In this document: positions 6,343-16,751 of the stretch, piece by piece
Numbering within the stretch: position 1 is the stretch's first letter
Layout of the letters: every line of letters starts with the position of its first letter
IMG/VR virus record: IMGVR_UViG_3300028392_000283
Span: 1 to 24,080 of that record
Reading direction: 5' to 3' (one strand)
Length of the DNA stretch: 24,080 bases
Source: a virus
Notes under the pieces: generated by a model
Seen by the model: only the letters and a program-made list of their open reading frames with translations
Database searches by the model: none
What the model was told of the DNA's origin: nothing
Program-made: the position numbers and the translations under genes

Positions 6343-8571
6343 TTAGTAATTGGGGAAAGCTGCGGTGGGGGTTGTTATGGTACGGGCGTAGCCTGTAGTT
6401 AATCTTAAATCGTCAATATAGCCATTTAATGAACTTCCACCTACTCTGTCTGCGCCGACATACAAAGTGCTAGTTTGGTTAAAATTGTCAGTAATCGCCG
6501 ATCCACTTGTTGCGTCCGCAGTCCCATTAAGATAAATTTTTACGTTTCCTGTGGCAGTGCCAGAACGAACAACAGCAAAATAATACCAAGTTGAGGCCGC
6601 TAAAGACGTAGCTCCTGTGAGATTTGATGCGGTATAACTAAACTGAAGTTTATTGCTTGATGTTACGTTGATACTCCAACCTGTTGATGATGTGCCTTTA
6701 CTAATAAGGCCGTAAGCAACACCAATAGCATTTAAATAGACCCAACCTTCAATCGTAAAATTGCCCGATCCTAATTGAAGGTTTGGCGTATCAATAGCGG
6801 TTAACCAATCACCTGACCCATCAAAAGCCATTGATGCGCCGCCAAATTTAGATTGCGTAGTGCTGACTTGGGCATTACCAACGGTTATTAAATTATTCAT
6901 CATGGCGTTGTCGTAAATGCCGCCATTAATAGTATTAAGTAAAAGAGATGTGTTTGTAATTGCTGTTAATGGCGCTGTAGGAGGGGTAAAGTTTGAAGTA
7001 TAAACTGCTGTACCTTTAACAATACGCAAATTAGAAATATTGCCGGTTAATGGATATTGTGTAGAACCATTATTTCTACGCCAACTAATACCTAAAAGTT
7101 CTGTTGCTCCTGTGTATAATGATCCAGATATAGAGGCTGGTGTGCCACCAACTCCATTTACATAAAATGTAACATTTGAACCATTTCTGACGGCGGCAAA
7201 ATGATACCATTGATTTGCTGTTATAGAAAACCCGTTTGCTCCTCCTGCGGTATTAGTACCATCAGTTGACCATAAAAAACTAGGCACACCACCACTTACA
7301 AATAAAAGCCATTGGTTTGTTCCCGCAAAACCTCCTGCATTCCATTGACTAATTAAATCAATTTCTCCTGGTATAACTTGCGGATATACCCAAAATTCTA
7401 CAGTAAAATTACTTGACCCAAAAATAAAAGCAGAATTGCTAGGAACTGTTAAATAATCTGCACTACCATTAAAATATCCCGAGCCACCAATTACAGAAGT
7501 AGAGTACGCAGAACCCATGCTAAACGGGCTAAATCGTTGTACTGACGTATCACCATATTTAGTAATAATAAATGCGTTTGTTGAGTTATCAATAAATTTA
7601 TTAGATTGACAAGTTAATAAACTTGTGTTTGTAATTGCTGTTAATGGCGCTGTAGGAGGGGTAAAGTTTGAAGTATAAACTGCTGTACCTTTAACAATAC
7701 GCAAATTAGAAATATTGCCGGTTAATGGATATTGTATAGAACTATTATTATTTCTACGCCAACTAATACCTAAAAGTTCTGTTGCTCCTGTATATAATGA
7801 CCCAGATATAGAAGCTGGTGTGCCACCAACTCCATTTACATAAAATGTAACATTTGAGCCATTTCTGACGGCGGCAAAATGATACCATTGATTTGCTGTT
7901 ACAGTAGTTCCCTCTGCTTGTCCTGATCCATTAGTACCATCAGTTGACCATAAAAAAGTAGGCACACTATTATTTATAAATAAAAGCCATTGGTTTGATC
8001 CGGCTATGGTTCCTGCATTCCATTGACTAATTAAATCAACTTCTGATGGTATAACTTGCGGATATACCCAAAATTCTACAGTAAAATTACTTGACCCAAA
8101 AATAAAAGCAGAATTGCTAGGAATTGTTAAATAATCTCCGTTGCCATCAAAATAATTACTCCAATCAGGGCCAAACGGGCTAACAGTGCCTTGCGTTGTG
8201 CTGCCGTTGCGAGTGACAGGGAATCCCGTAGCGGTGATTGTGGTACTTGATACTGTTTGTGATGCGCTAACTGTATAAGTTCCCACGCCACCTGTTCCAG
8301 TTAGTAATGCCGTAATAGTTGTACCAGCGGTAACACCTGTTCCCGTGATGCCTGTACCTACAACTAATGTTCCTGACGTAACCGCTGTAACTGTTAATAC
8401 AGTAGTTGTAATGCTTCCGGTTACAACAGCTTGATTTGCGCTATCTAAAAACGTATTGTTTTGAGCGCCATTAGTCCCATCGCCGTGCAGCAATAGGGTG
8501 ACGTATTTCCAAAATGGATCGGTTACTGCTGAAGTAACAAATGCCAACAAGTGATGGAAAATTCCACTCAT
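6343..8571 (-). CDS. Large virion appendage protein with three LamG/concanavalin-like domains
   Basis: 742 residues from ATG 8571, whose ATGA overlaps the stop of the upstream fibre gene; an upstream in-frame start at 8598 is less likely. Three lectin-like jelly-roll units are visible: about 120-320, 325-545 and 575-740. Each has the sequence F(D/N)G..DYLT(I/V)...., then [10 protein letters not shown] or [10 protein letters not shown], then [12 protein letters not shown] or [10 protein letters not shown], then V.FYVNG or VKIYLNG, and [11 protein letters not shown] or [11 protein letters not shown]. These are marks of Laminin_G_3/concanavalin A-like domains, which usually bind carbohydrate. 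The first unit is interrupted by a Thr/Val/Gly-rich insert (about 47-116). Units 1 and 2 are a near-identical DNA duplication. The region is visibly richer in A+T than its neighbours, suggesting acquisition. Likely role: host-surface glycan binding. Confidence 0.85.
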   Translation of the reverse strand: MSGIFHHLLAFVTSAVTDPFWKYVTLLLHGDGTNGAQNNTFLDSANQAVVTGSITTTVLTVTAVTSGTLVVGTGITGTGVTAGTTITALLTGTGGVGTYTVSASQTVSSTTITATGFPVTRNGSTTQGTVSPFGPDWSNYFDGNGDYLTIPSNSAFIFGSSNFTVEFWVYPQVIPSEVDLISQWNAGTIAGSNQWLLFINNSVPTFLWSTDGTNGSGQAEGTTVTANQWYHFAAVRNGSNVTFYVNGVGGTPASISGSLYTGATELLGISWRRNNNSSIQYPLTGNISNLRIVKGTAVYTSNFTPPTAPLTAITNTSLLTCQSNKFIDNSTNAFIITKYGDTSVQRFSPFSMGSAYSTSVIGGSGYFNGSADYLTVPSNSAFIFGSSNFTVEFWVYPQVIPGEIDLISQWNAGGFAGTNQWLLFVSGGVPSFLWSTDGTNTAGGANGFSITANQWYHFAAVRNGSNVTFYVNGVGGTPASISGSLYTGATELLGISWRRNNGSTQYPLTGNISNLRIVKGTAVYTSNFTPPTAPLTAITNTSLLLNTINGGIYDNAMMNNLITVGNAQVSTTQSKFGGASMAFDGSGDWLTAIDTPNLQLGSGNFTIEGWVYLNAIGVAYGLISKGTSSTGWSINVTSSNKLQFSYTASNLTGATSLAASTWYYFAVVRSGTATGNVKIYLNGTADATSGSAITDNFNQTSTLYVGADRVGGSSLNGYIDDLRLTTGYARTITTPTAAFPNY
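6946..8150 (-). repeat. Intragenic tandem duplication (two LamG units, offset 675-678 bp)
   Basis: About 500 bp starting near 6949 recurs starting near 7624 with only scattered substitutions and one 3-base difference (offset 675 bp at one end, 678 at the other). The shared stretch codes for most of LamG units 2 and 1. The low divergence points to recent duplication or gene conversion. Confidence 0.85.
8224..8433 (-). other. Thr/Gly-rich module nested inside the first LamG unit
   Basis: Residues about 47-116 of the LamG protein ([14 protein letters not shown] through SSTTITATG) form a self-contained repeat-like module. It falls between FLDSAN and [12 protein letters not shown], which are normally contiguous in this LamG family: unit 2 has [16 protein letters not shown] at the same point with no insert. 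Similar Thr/Val modules occur on their own in phage fibres and bacterial surface proteins. Confidence 0.6.
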
Positions 8572-10790
8572 GTTAAATTCGATCCAGAAATAATCCAAAC
8601 GCCGCTAGAAGATGTACCAAATAATTTGGTAGCGGTAGCAATACCATATGTGGCTAATGTTCTGCTACCAGTAGTACCAGCACCAGCCAAATACATGGTA
8701 TCTGTAGTAATAGCAATAGTTACGGCGCTTGATGATAAATTAATAAAACTGATTACCGTACCTATCGGGTATGCTACAGATGTTGCTGCGGGGATGGTAT
8801 AGGTTACGCCAGTCCCAGAAGCGTTGTAAATATGCTTGCCAGCGTCTCCCAAAACAAGCGTATATGAACTGCCTTGGGCGTTTTGCGGCACATTTAGATA
8901 ACCAACAGCATTAGTCCCGTCTACCGTGCAATTAGCCAGGCTGCCGGTTGTGGTTCCAGTGCCTCCATTGGCAACTGGCAACGCCGTGCCGGAATAGGAA
9001 ATAGCCAATGTTCCGCTTGTTGTGATCGGGCTTCCGCTTACAGACAAGAAAGCTGGAACCGTTGCGGCGACTGAAGTAACCGAACCAGACCCGCTAACAG
9101 TTGTCCAAGTTGGGGCAGATGAGCCATTAGATGTCAGCACTTGGCCGCTTGTGCCAACGGCAGTATACGCTTGCGCAGTTCCAGTGCCATAAGTTATGCC
9201 GCCAGCAGTAGGTGTAGCGGTTGTGTTGGTGCCACCGTTAGCAATAGCCACTGTGCCGGTAACATTTGCAGCGTTGCCGCTAATATTTCCGCTGACTTGT
9301 GAACCAGGCAAGCTAAGTGCGCTTAACGTGGTCAATGTGGAATTGCTTGACGCTGTAACGTTGGCCGCCGTGCCTGTAGTGTTTTGATTCAGCGTTGGAA
9401 TGTCCGCAGCCACAATAGCGCGGAATGTCGGAACACCTGCCGAACCGTTAGGCGCAGCCAAAATGTAATTGGCAGTTTTACTTGCGTAAGGGTTTAGGGT
9501 GTCGCCGTATGCCGTAGCCAAGCTAATGGCTGGGGTTGTTCCACCGCTACTGACAACGGGGCTTGTTCCAGTAACTGAAGTAACTGTGCCGGAGTTAGTA
9601 GCGGCAATAGTAATTGAACCAGCGCCGTTGGTAATGCTAATGCCGCTACCAGCGGTCAGTGTGGCTTTGGCAAGCGTATTGCCTGTGCTATTGCCAATCA
9701 GCAATTGCCCATCGGTGTACGATGTTTGATTGGTACCGCCGTTAGTTACAGGCAATGTGCCAGTTACGCCAGTAGTTAGCGATATCCCAAAAATACTATT
9801 GCCGCCCGATGCGGCGTTAATTGTTTTATTGGTCAATACATCTGTTGTTGCTTTGCCAACCAAAGTGTCATCTGCGTCTGGCAACGTCAAAATTCTATTT
9901 GTTGTCTGAGATGTCGTTATTTGCGTGGTTGTGCTTGTAGTTCCTGCTGGGTTAAATACAAGTTTTTTAGACGGGGTAGCGCCGTTATTTATTGCTACAT
10001 ACGCACCACTAGCACCTTGAAGCTCCAAGTTATTAGTAAAACCGCCGCTGTTAGTAATGCTTAAAACAATAGGATTGTTTGATGATGGTGTAGCGTTAGC
10101 AACATTTAGGTACGGGCCGTTTGCCGTACCAGCATTATTGGTAAACGATAAAACGTTTGTAGAACCAGTAGACGTTGAGCCTTGTATAAAATCTATTTTG
10201 GGGCCGGAAATTGATGGGTATGTACCAAGAACAACATTGCCGCTGCCCGTAGTGCTATAAGACGTTCCCCAAGCCGAACCAGTAGATAAAGGGATGCCAG
10301 CGCCAGGATAAACCATGCCGCTGCCGCCGCCAGACGAATTGATAGTCTGATTGGGCCAAGTGCCAGTAATGGTGACGTTAGTGCCTGCAACCAAACCTGG
10401 GCTAGATGTGCCTGTGCCGCCATAAGCAACCGCCAAAATAGAAGATAGACCCGCAGCAGTGCCGGTAGTATTTTGATTCAACGTTGGCACATCCCCTGCT
10501 TGGATGTTCGCCATCACAACATTGGTGCCGTTTGCTCGCAAATATTGCCCAGAAACTATTGTGCCGCCGATTAAAGTATTGATTGCAGTTTGAGCTGTAG
10601 AAGCTCCAGTACCGCCTTGGGCAACAGCAATTTGCCCAGAAATCATGCTGGTTGTAACAACGCCAGTAGAGCCTGTTCCTACTAGGTCGCCAGATGAAGT
10701 AGGCAAATTAAGGGTTACGGCGCCCGCCGTATTAGGGCCGACTAAATCTACTGTCCCGCCCAGCGCCGCTTGAAAAGTAAGTTTTCCCAT
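8568..10790 (-). CDS. Large tail-fibre-type protein with NGGTG repeats (740 aa)
   Basis: Begins [20 protein letters not shown] and is Gly/Thr/Ser/Ala-rich throughout. A recurring motif V/I-A-(N/Q/Y)-GGT(G/N) appears at least five times, alternating with [20 protein letters not shown]-type and [12 protein letters not shown]-type blocks; these are typical of fibrous trimeric phage appendages. [20 protein letters not shown] near the middle is another module common in phage fibre shafts. The C-terminus ([18 protein letters not shown], then [12 protein letters not shown]) looks like a compact beta-domain. AAGGCG precedes the ATG and overlaps the stop of the upstream paralogue. The stop overlaps the LamG gene start by ATGA. 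Role: virion fibre or appendage, receptor unknown. No catalytic motif is visible. Confidence 0.85.
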   Translation of the reverse strand: MGKLTFQAALGGTVDLVGPNTAGAVTLNLPTSSGDLVGTGSTGVVTTSMISGQIAVAQGGTGASTAQTAINTLIGGTIVSGQYLRANGTNVVMANIQAGDVPTLNQNTTGTAAGLSSILAVAYGGTGTSSPGLVAGTNVTITGTWPNQTINSSGGGSGMVYPGAGIPLSTGSAWGTSYSTTGSGNVVLGTYPSISGPKIDFIQGSTSTGSTNVLSFTNNAGTANGPYLNVANATPSSNNPIVLSITNSGGFTNNLELQGASGAYVAINNGATPSKKLVFNPAGTTSTTTQITTSQTTNRILTLPDADDTLVGKATTDVLTNKTINAASGGNSIFGISLTTGVTGTLPVTNGGTNQTSYTDGQLLIGNSTGNTLAKATLTAGSGISITNGAGSITIAATNSGTVTSVTGTSPVVSSGGTTPAISLATAYGDTLNPYASKTANYILAAPNGSAGVPTFRAIVAADIPTLNQNTTGTAANVTASSNSTLTTLSALSLPGSQVSGNISGNAANVTGTVAIANGGTNTTATPTAGGITYGTGTAQAYTAVGTSGQVLTSNGSSAPTWTTVSGSGSVTSVAATVPAFLSVSGSPITTSGTLAISYSGTALPVANGGTGTTTGSLANCTVDGTNAVGYLNVPQNAQGSSYTLVLGDAGKHIYNASGTGVTYTIPAATSVAYPIGTVISFINLSSSAVTIAITTDTMYLAGAGTTGSRTLATYGIATATKLFGTSSSGVWIISGSNLT

Positions 10791-10799
10791 GATTTCGCC

Positions 10800-12236
10800 T
10801 TATGGTGCAATGATGAACTGCGAGGCAGTCACAGCGCCTGTTGAGGGGTTGTATTTGAGTTTGCTGGACGACACATATTCAGCGGTCAAATTGCCGCTTG
10901 TGCTGCTAGAAAACAGCGGGTAGCGGGTTGCATTTGTTGTGGTGTCATCGGTTACCGTGGCGTACTCAGTAGGAGTGCGCCAAGTAGGAGCCGATGCCCC
11001 ATTGCTTTGCAGCACATAACCAGATGTGCCCGCAGCCGTAAAAGCAAACGCTGTGCCGGTGCCATAAGAAATTGCACCCGCCGTAGGCGACGCAGAACCA
11101 TTGGTGCCGCCGTTGGCAATAGCCAAAGTGCCTGCCAAGGTGATTGTTCCGGATGTAGTGATTGGGCCGCCAGAAGTGGTCAGGCCCGTTGTGCCACCAG
11201 ACACTGCCACTGAAGTCACAGTCCCCGATCCACCGCCACCACCGCTAGCGTTGATGGTTTGGTTTGGCCAAGTGCCAGTAATTGTCACGTTGGTGCCTGC
11301 AACTAGCGCAGGTGTAGCCGTTCCAGTGCCGCCATTGGCCACAGGCAACAAGCCTGTAACGCCAGTTGTTAGCGGCAAACCTGTGGCATTGGTCAAAGTG
11401 CCGCTAGACGGCGTTCCAAGAGCGCCGCCAGGGGCTACATAGTCAGTACCTGCTGTAGCCGCAGAAATGGCCGTCCCGTTGCCTTTGAGGACGCCGGTAA
11501 TGCTGGTGGTTAGCGTAATAGCGGGGGTTGTGGTGGCCGTGGCTACCGTTCCCGCAAAGCCATTGGCAGAAACAACGGAAACAGAGGTAACCGTACCCGA
11601 TCCACCGCCACCGCCTGGTGGCACAGCCCATGTACCGTCATTACGCAAGAAAGTTGTTGTGCTTCCGGCTGGGGCTGGTATGCCGTAGGAATTCCAGTTT
11701 AAATCGCCGTCGCTGAGATACAGTCCTTTCCACTTGAGGGTTGACCCGCCCAAGTAGTACAGATTGGTGGTCGCTGGGGCAAGGCCAACACCCGCAACGG
11801 CAGCCGCCACAGCGTTGAGCACCAAGTTGTTGCCCGAGGCAGTTATGCTGGCCGTTCCCGCGCCTACGTTATAGGTCGTGGCGTAGACGTTGTTCCAGTT
11901 TGTGCCGGACGCGCCTAGGTTGTTGGTATTGTTACCCGCGCCGCGCCATGCGTCAGCCAAAAGAACAACGGCATTAGTGGAGTTAGCCAAACCCACTGAG
12001 GAGCCAACAGATGTAACGGCTGGAATGCCGCTGTAGGTACCAATATTGGCGCCGTTAAAAGTTGAATTATTGGTTGTAATTGCGCCGTTATTGGTAACGG
12101 TCTGCAAATTTTGAGAAACACTCAGGCTGGCAACAGTGGTTTTCTTAGTAATGCCACTTTGTACCAGCGGAACTTCCTCGGCCCCTGTCAAGGGGGTCGT
12201 AGCTGCTGGCAGTTGGGAAATCTTTACATCTGCCAT
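10800..12236 (-). CDS. Tail-fibre-type / appendage protein (478 aa)
   Basis: Begins [20 protein letters not shown], then [18 protein letters not shown]. This opening (ISQLP.A..L.G.E.VP.VQ.G.T.KTT) is a common N-terminal virion-attachment module of phage fibres. It continues as a Gly/Thr/Ala-rich shaft with NGGTG motifs and [15 protein letters not shown], which is also present in the next gene. [20 protein letters not shown] near residue 400 parallels a block of the paralogue as well. The C-terminus has [20 protein letters not shown], a junction segment often found before exchangeable fibre tips. AAGGAG lies about 9 bases before the ATG. It may form the base to which the following fibre or LamG protein attaches; that is inference from order. 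Confidence 0.85.
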   Translation of the reverse strand: MADVKISQLPAATTPLTGAEEVPLVQSGITKKTTVASLSVSQNLQTVTNNGAITTNNSTFNGANIGTYSGIPAVTSVGSSVGLANSTNAVVLLADAWRGAGNNTNNLGASGTNWNNVYATTYNVGAGTASITASGNNLVLNAVAAAVAGVGLAPATTNLYYLGGSTLKWKGLYLSDGDLNWNSYGIPAPAGSTTTFLRNDGTWAVPPGGGGGSGTVTSVSVVSANGFAGTVATATTTPAITLTTSITGVLKGNGTAISAATAGTDYVAPGGALGTPSSGTLTNATGLPLTTGVTGLLPVANGGTGTATPALVAGTNVTITGTWPNQTINASGGGGGSGTVTSVAVSGGTTGLTTSGGPITTSGTITLAGTLAIANGGTNGSASPTAGAISYGTGTAFAFTAAGTSGYVLQSNGASAPTWRTPTEYATVTDDTTTNATRYPLFSSSTSGNLTAEYVSSSKLKYNPSTGAVTASQFIIAP

Positions 12237-12247
12237 TGCGGCGCTCC

Positions 12248-12514
12248 TTATTCGTACACGATTGTGTATTCTATGGTGTTAGCAATGTCAATGTACAGAC
12301 CTTTGCTAAACCAAATACCTGCGGGAAAAGACAAATACTGGGTACCGGCTGTTACGGTCACAGTGTTAGCAATTTTAGGGTCGCTGGTGCTGGCCGTTGC
12401 GCTATCGTACAGCGCAAAAGTGCCGCTGCTGGTAGAGGAGATAAAAATACCGTACAGCTTGCCGCCGCCAATTTTGACTTGCGCGTCTGCATTGCCTTGT
12501 TTGTAGAGTGCCAT
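12248..12514 (-). CDS. Small putative structural protein (88 aa)
   Basis: Begins [20 protein letters not shown]. The rest alternates hydrophobic and Ser/Thr residues ([38 protein letters not shown]) and ends [12 protein letters not shown], fitting a single beta-sandwich domain. AAGGAACC lies directly upstream of the ATG, and the stop is 11 bases before the first fibre gene. The pattern G.LYGI.I....SGTF.LYD..T.......I..T is one I recall in small virion proteins adjacent to fibre genes, but I cannot name the family. Probably a minor virion or head-appendage component. Confidence 0.78.
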   Translation of the reverse strand: MALYKQGNADAQVKIGGGKLYGIFISSTSSGTFALYDSATASTSDPKIANTVTVTAGTQYLSFPAGIWFSKGLYIDIANTIEYTIVYE

Positions 12515-12523
12515 GATGGTTCC

Positions 12524-12886
12524 TTATGCTAAAAAGCGTAGTTTATACAGGGTGCGCAGGTAAATTTCGATGATATTGTCTATCAATTGCTGCAAAGACA
12601 TATCTTTGGGGTCAACCACCTCGTAGCGCGCCTTCTCAATTTCATCAAGTTGCCCCTGCAAAAAGTCGATGATATTGGCTGTTTTGGTGGCTGAATGTAG
12701 GGTAATTGGCCCCATCAGACCATGCCGGCCTTGATAGGCTTCAGCAAAATCGTCCGCAGCGTCAATAATGCGGTCGTAAAAGATGTTAAGGGCAACGTGC
12801 TTGGAATAGCTGCGCGTGTTAAGGTGAACGCTGTGCGTCACATCGCGGGCTAAAAATAGCATTCCTACAAAATCTGCGGCTTTCAT
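12524..12886 (-). CDS. DUF5856-like helical protein (120 aa)
   Basis: Begins MKAADFVGMLFLARDVTHSV, then HLNTRSYSKHVALNIFYDRI and IDAADDFAEAYQGRHGLM. The pattern R...H..HL.T.SY..H.AL..FYD.I.D..D...E.YQG..G matches what I recall of DUF5856, a phage family with a four-helix, Dps/ferritin-like look. Conserved His, Glu and Asp residues (H18, H21, H30, D38, D45, E49) could sit at a metal or dimer site, but this is inference. It overlaps the portal stop by four bases (ATGA), so it is co-translated with portal. The role in the phage is not known to me. Confidence 0.78.
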   Translation of the reverse strand: MKAADFVGMLFLARDVTHSVHLNTRSYSKHVALNIFYDRIIDAADDFAEAYQGRHGLMGPITLHSATKTANIIDFLQGQLDEIEKARYEVVDPKDMSLQQLIDNIIEIYLRTLYKLRFLA

Positions 12887-15075
12887 TGTGGCATTCCCAT
12901 AGGTTGCGGCTGTTGTTCCATGCCTTCTTGCGGCATCTCAGGGCCGGTGTCCATATCACGCCCTGGCATCTCGGATACCAAGTCGCCAGAGGTAATCATG
13001 CCGTGGACGGTGCCCAGCACGATGTCTTGAATCTGCTCGGGAGACATGGACGCCTGCACCGCAGCAATGCGCTGTGTCTCAGCTTGGTACGCTTTGACCT
13101 GCGCTTCAAAATCCTTGCGGTGCATATCTTGCACCTCAATCGACTTGCCAGCGTTCACGATCATCTGGTGCATCTGCTCCATCTCTTGGCCCATTGCCTG
13201 AATCTGCTGCTCGGCAGCTTGCAACTCGGGCGGCTTGTCGCCGTCTTGCAACAGTTTGGGGTCAATAGTCTTTTGGAACCGCTTGGCCATTTCTTGAGCG
13301 CCTGGCCAATCCATGTTCTTGACAAACAGGTCACCGGCCACTTGCCAAAGTTGCGGGTTGCCTTGCAACAGTTGGCCCATCGCCTCCAGCGCCTCTTGGC
13401 GCTTGGTCGCGTAACCTGGGCCGGTGGTGGCCACCACGTCGTACTTGCCGACGCCGGGGTTGTACACCTTGTCCATCACAATACCTTGCTGGTCGATGAT
13501 CTTTTTGACCGGCTCGGGCTGTGTCGGGTCGATCTTGACCATGCTTGTCTCACCGTCCTCGCCAATGATTCGGGCAATACGCTGGGTGTCGTAGATTTTG
13601 GGGATCAGGTCAATCAGTTGGCGGGTCAGGTAGCGCACGCCACGGGCCAAGTTGTCACCATAGTGGTAAGTCCCCACGTCGCCCTCGCGCTGGCGGGCAA
13701 GAATAGCTTTGCCGCTGCGCTCGTTGGATGTCATGCCCAAAGATGCGTTGTACTGGCCAGTGGACGATTTAATGTCTTCAGCAGCCCCAGATTTGGCCTG
13801 TAGCAGCCCGCTGGAGGCCATTGGGGGCTGAGCCCGCTGTGGCAGTGACAGAACGGCGCCTTGGCCATCGGTTACGTCAGGATTAACCTCCAAATACGGC
13901 CAATTGGTCGTGTTGGCGGTTTTCCATTGGTTTTCGTAGCCCTCAAACTGGCCGCCGTACCCAATAAATGGTGCTTTAGGTGCTAGAGCCAGCATTTCAG
14001 CCTCTTGGGATACCCAATAGTTGTACATCCGCTGGGCATCCTTGGCGTTACGCACTAAACCAGAGACATACAAGCGACCGTCAACCTCAAATTCGTTGCC
14101 GACAATGCGCACAACGGGGATATATTTACCCGCCCACTCGCGTTCTTCAAGGATTTCGTACCCGTTGATCTTGCAATACTTAATCCGTGGCCGGTCAGAC
14201 TGACGCGATTTCTTAGGCTTGCCGTAAACGGCCCGCAATTGCTTGTCTTCGGGTGTTCCTTCAAACGCCGTGGCGTTTCCAGGGTACAAATTCAAAGTGC
14301 CCTTGTCGTAATCGACGTAATAGTAGTCGGCAATGCGGATCGTGTCCTCATTGAGCCACTGTGACAGGTTTTGGTCGCCTACACCCAGCGTTTGCAGCGT
14401 TGTAATGGGCGCCGAATCGGGGTACATCCGCACATAATCGTCTTTGGTGATGTCTTCGGTAATAAAACACCACTTGGCGTCCGATCCGCACGGGTCTTGG
14501 ATGGTCGGGTCCATGTAGACCGAAAACGAATTGCGAATCCGACCAATTTTGATGTCTTGGTCAAAGGTATCGTCGCCGCAATACTCGGTCAGGAGACGGA
14601 TGTAGCCTTCGCCGTAGGAGACTTGGTTTTCGCAGGCGGTGTCGTAAGCAACATCTGCGTCCGAGATGTATTCAATATGCCTGACCATGCCGTTAAATAC
14701 TTCGGCGACTTCGACGTCGGCGTTGTCATCGGCTGGAATAACTTTGCCAGTTGGCCTGTTTTGACGTTGGTCATTGGTCACTTGCCGGACGTGCTGCGGC
14801 AGTTTGTTGATGGTCAAACATGGGCGGGCATTGATCGTTTGCCCCTGCACTGCCCCGCGAGTGGCCAGCACATCAGCGGGCCATTGCCATTGGTTATCTG
14901 GGCTGCCGGCGTAAAACCGCAGGTCGTCAATCTCATCCTCGCGGCTTTCGGACAACGCCGAGATCGCCATGTCCAATCGGCTGCGGGCGGTGGCCAAGAT
15001 ATTGGAGGTGCTGTCTTTTTGACCGCCCCCGTTGGCTACCGCACCGGCGGCTGCTATGCCTGTGTAATCAGCCAT
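12883..15075 (-). CDS. Portal protein, P22 gp1 type
   Basis: 730 residues from ATG 15075 (P22 portal is 725). Recognisable segments include RPCLTINKLPQHVRQVTNDQ, RQNRPTGKVIPADD, the AYDTACENQVSYGEGYIRLL block, a RIRNSFSVYMDPTIQDP block and a DAKWCFITEDITKDDYVRMY block. These follow the P22-type portal family closely. The C-terminal ~120 residues are a Gln/Met-rich coiled coil ending QPQPMGMPQ, comparable to the barrel helices of P22 portal. The portal is the dodecameric ring at one capsid vertex through which DNA enters. A longer in-frame start at 15132 would overlap the small upstream gene and is not preferred. The ribosome site is weak (GAAATGA), so translation is probably coupled to the gene ending at 15077. 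Confidence 0.95.
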   Translation of the reverse strand: MADYTGIAAAGAVANGGGQKDSTSNILATARSRLDMAISALSESREDEIDDLRFYAGSPDNQWQWPADVLATRGAVQGQTINARPCLTINKLPQHVRQVTNDQRQNRPTGKVIPADDNADVEVAEVFNGMVRHIEYISDADVAYDTACENQVSYGEGYIRLLTEYCGDDTFDQDIKIGRIRNSFSVYMDPTIQDPCGSDAKWCFITEDITKDDYVRMYPDSAPITTLQTLGVGDQNLSQWLNEDTIRIADYYYVDYDKGTLNLYPGNATAFEGTPEDKQLRAVYGKPKKSRQSDRPRIKYCKINGYEILEEREWAGKYIPVVRIVGNEFEVDGRLYVSGLVRNAKDAQRMYNYWVSQEAEMLALAPKAPFIGYGGQFEGYENQWKTANTTNWPYLEVNPDVTDGQGAVLSLPQRAQPPMASSGLLQAKSGAAEDIKSSTGQYNASLGMTSNERSGKAILARQREGDVGTYHYGDNLARGVRYLTRQLIDLIPKIYDTQRIARIIGEDGETSMVKIDPTQPEPVKKIIDQQGIVMDKVYNPGVGKYDVVATTGPGYATKRQEALEAMGQLLQGNPQLWQVAGDLFVKNMDWPGAQEMAKRFQKTIDPKLLQDGDKPPELQAAEQQIQAMGQEMEQMHQMIVNAGKSIEVQDMHRKDFEAQVKAYQAETQRIAAVQASMSPEQIQDIVLGTVHGMITSGDLVSEMPGRDMDTGPEMPQEGMEQQPQPMGMPQ

Positions 15076-15076
15076 G

Positions 15077-15226
15077 TCATTTCTTTTTAGTTGGGGCTGG
15101 CTTGGGAGCCTCGCGCTTAACGGAATACGCAATAGCCACGGCTTGCTTTACAGGCTTGCCGGCAGCCACCTCGGCCTTCACGTTCTTGCGGAAAGCCTCT
15201 GGTGATTTTGACTTAACTAAAGGCAT
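15077..15226 (-). CDS. Small basic conserved phage protein between terminase and portal (49 aa)
   Basis: ATG at 15226 lies one base after the terminase stop (TGATATG), and the TGA at 15077 ends one base before the portal ATG. The product reads [20 protein letters not shown], then [20 protein letters not shown] and PKPAPTKKK. The pattern MPL.KS.S..AF.KN...E...[13 protein letters not shown] is one I recall from tiny proteins in the same terL-portal interval of many phages and from some bacterial genomes. It is strongly basic with a Lys/Pro tail, so nucleic acid or terminase binding is possible but unproven. Confidence 0.8.
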   Translation of the reverse strand: MPLVKSKSPEAFRKNVKAEVAAGKPVKQAVAIAYSVKREAPKPAPTKKK

Positions 15227-15227
15227 A

Positions 15228-16751
15228 TCAAGACCCCATCCATGAAGTAGTTACACCACCATTTTGCGCGTTAATGCGCCTAGTGGGCTCAGTATACTCG
15301 CGGTGAGCAACAGGAAAGGCAAACGTCACGCACAGCGCGTCGGCTGCGTCAGGTGATGCTAAACCTCGTGCTCTCATCTCTTTTTTCCCTTCAAGGAAAA
15401 TAGTGCCTGCCGAATTGGGCTTCTTGGCAGGGCCAGTCAAATCCGCTTTTAACTGCCTATCGGGCGGGATACTAGCAGATTTTAGCCAATTCCTCATCTC
15501 ATTCCACATTTCGGCGCGTTTATTGCCAAAAGCAATCGACTGCTTAGCCTTATTCCCAAAGTTAACCCCGCGCACCTTATACCGCTGCTCGGTTAGCCGA
15601 TCCAGTATCCCATACCCCAGACCGCCCTCGTCAATCACAGTCAAAACAGGCTTGAATTCCTCAATCGCCTCAATCACACGCCCCACAATCGTCATCGTGT
15701 CCTCGCCCTGGTACCGCTTAATAGCCACAAGGTCGCGGCCCTGGCGCACAACAATCACCGTTGAGTCCGCACCACCTCGAGCTGGGTCAACGCCAACAAT
15801 AATCGGCGCAGTCAAATCCTTGTACTTGGGCCTCTTGGCGGCGTCATCTACCAGCGTCGGGCTAATGAACTGATCCTCGCCCGCCGACGGGAACTCACCG
15901 TAAACCTCAACCTTGGCCTGGGACGAATCCTCGCCGTACTCCGCAATAATCTGCTCATAAATAGCTTTATCCGTGTCCTCCACAGTCCTCGCGTCTACGG
16001 TACGGCTGTTCCAGAAATCCCTTTTGGCGTGAAAGCACTCAAAAAAGTACCCCTCATTGCGCCGAGGATTGCTAAACGCAAACCAGTACCTGTCGGGCGT
16101 GTTCTCCGTAAAGAATCCAGCGCCCACCTCCCATATCGGGTTAGGAATACCGCTGGACTCGTCAAATATCAGCATCATGCCGTCCTGGTTATGCACGCCA
16201 GCGTAGCTGTCAGGATTCTCAGCTGACCACAGTTTGCCCTCGCAAGCCCAGTAGCGCGTACCCTTTTTCAAATCCCTTTCTACTAGCTCCGTCAACCAGG
16301 TCGCAGGCACTAGCTTAGTGGCCGATATTTCCCACCAATGCGAATTAATCAACATTGCCGCCCACTTTGTGAGCTCGGCCCACGTCACAGAACGTAACTG
16401 GTTCTCGCTGTTTGCGCTAACCACCACAGAGCCACCAATTCGGGTGGTCAGCATCCAAAGAACTAGCCAACTGACAAGTGCTGATTTACCAATTCCCCGC
16501 CCGCTAGATACTGCCTCCCGAATGGTGTCATAGTCCGTCTTGCCCTTTTGCGCCTTAATGTGGTTGGTTACGTCACGCAAAACATCGCGCTGCCATTTCC
16601 TAGGGCCAGTGAATTTGGCTAAAGGCGTGTTCTTCACGCCCCACGGGAAAGCATACAAAACAAAAGCCTCCAAGTCGTCGGCTATGGCCGGTGACCATAA
16701 CTCGGTCATCAGCTTCTGTTCTTCTTCACCTCGGTAGATGGGCAGTTGCAT
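15228..16751 (-). CDS. Large terminase subunit (ATPase-nuclease)
   Basis: 507 residues from ATG 16751 ([20 protein letters not shown]); longer GTG (16796) and shorter ATG (16709) starts are possible and no clear ribosome site decides. The ATPase half has Walker [10 protein letters not shown] (about 82-90), the [16 protein letters not shown] coupling region (112-127) and Walker [10 protein letters not shown] (193-201, D197/E198). The RNase H-like nuclease half has [15 protein letters not shown] (D322), [11 protein letters not shown] (D374) and SPDAADAL (D468/D471), which supply the metal-binding acidic triad. The enzyme cuts concatemeric DNA and pumps it through the portal. It is preceded by the small terminase and followed by portal, the standard order. 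All catalytic motifs are present, so it should be active. Confidence 0.96.
   Translation of the reverse strand: MQLPIYRGEEEQKLMTELWSPAIADDLEAFVLYAFPWGVKNTPLAKFTGPRKWQRDVLRDVTNHIKAQKGKTDYDTIREAVSSGRGIGKSALVSWLVLWMLTTRIGGSVVVSANSENQLRSVTWAELTKWAAMLINSHWWEISATKLVPATWLTELVERDLKKGTRYWACEGKLWSAENPDSYAGVHNQDGMMLIFDESSGIPNPIWEVGAGFFTENTPDRYWFAFSNPRRNEGYFFECFHAKRDFWNSRTVDARTVEDTDKAIYEQIIAEYGEDSSQAKVEVYGEFPSAGEDQFISPTLVDDAAKRPKYKDLTAPIIVGVDPARGGADSTVIVVRQGRDLVAIKRYQGEDTMTIVGRVIEAIEEFKPVLTVIDEGGLGYGILDRLTEQRYKVRGVNFGNKAKQSIAFGNKRAEMWNEMRNWLKSASIPPDRQLKADLTGPAKKPNSAGTIFLEGKKEMRARGLASPDAADALCVTFAFPVAHREYTEPTRRINAQNGGVTTSWMGS

Noticed and set aside
12886-15090. Long plus-strand open frames (12886-13803 and 14371-15090)
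   Set aside because: They lie antisense to the portal gene, which is clearly coding; composition is unlike a real protein and there are no ribosome sites.
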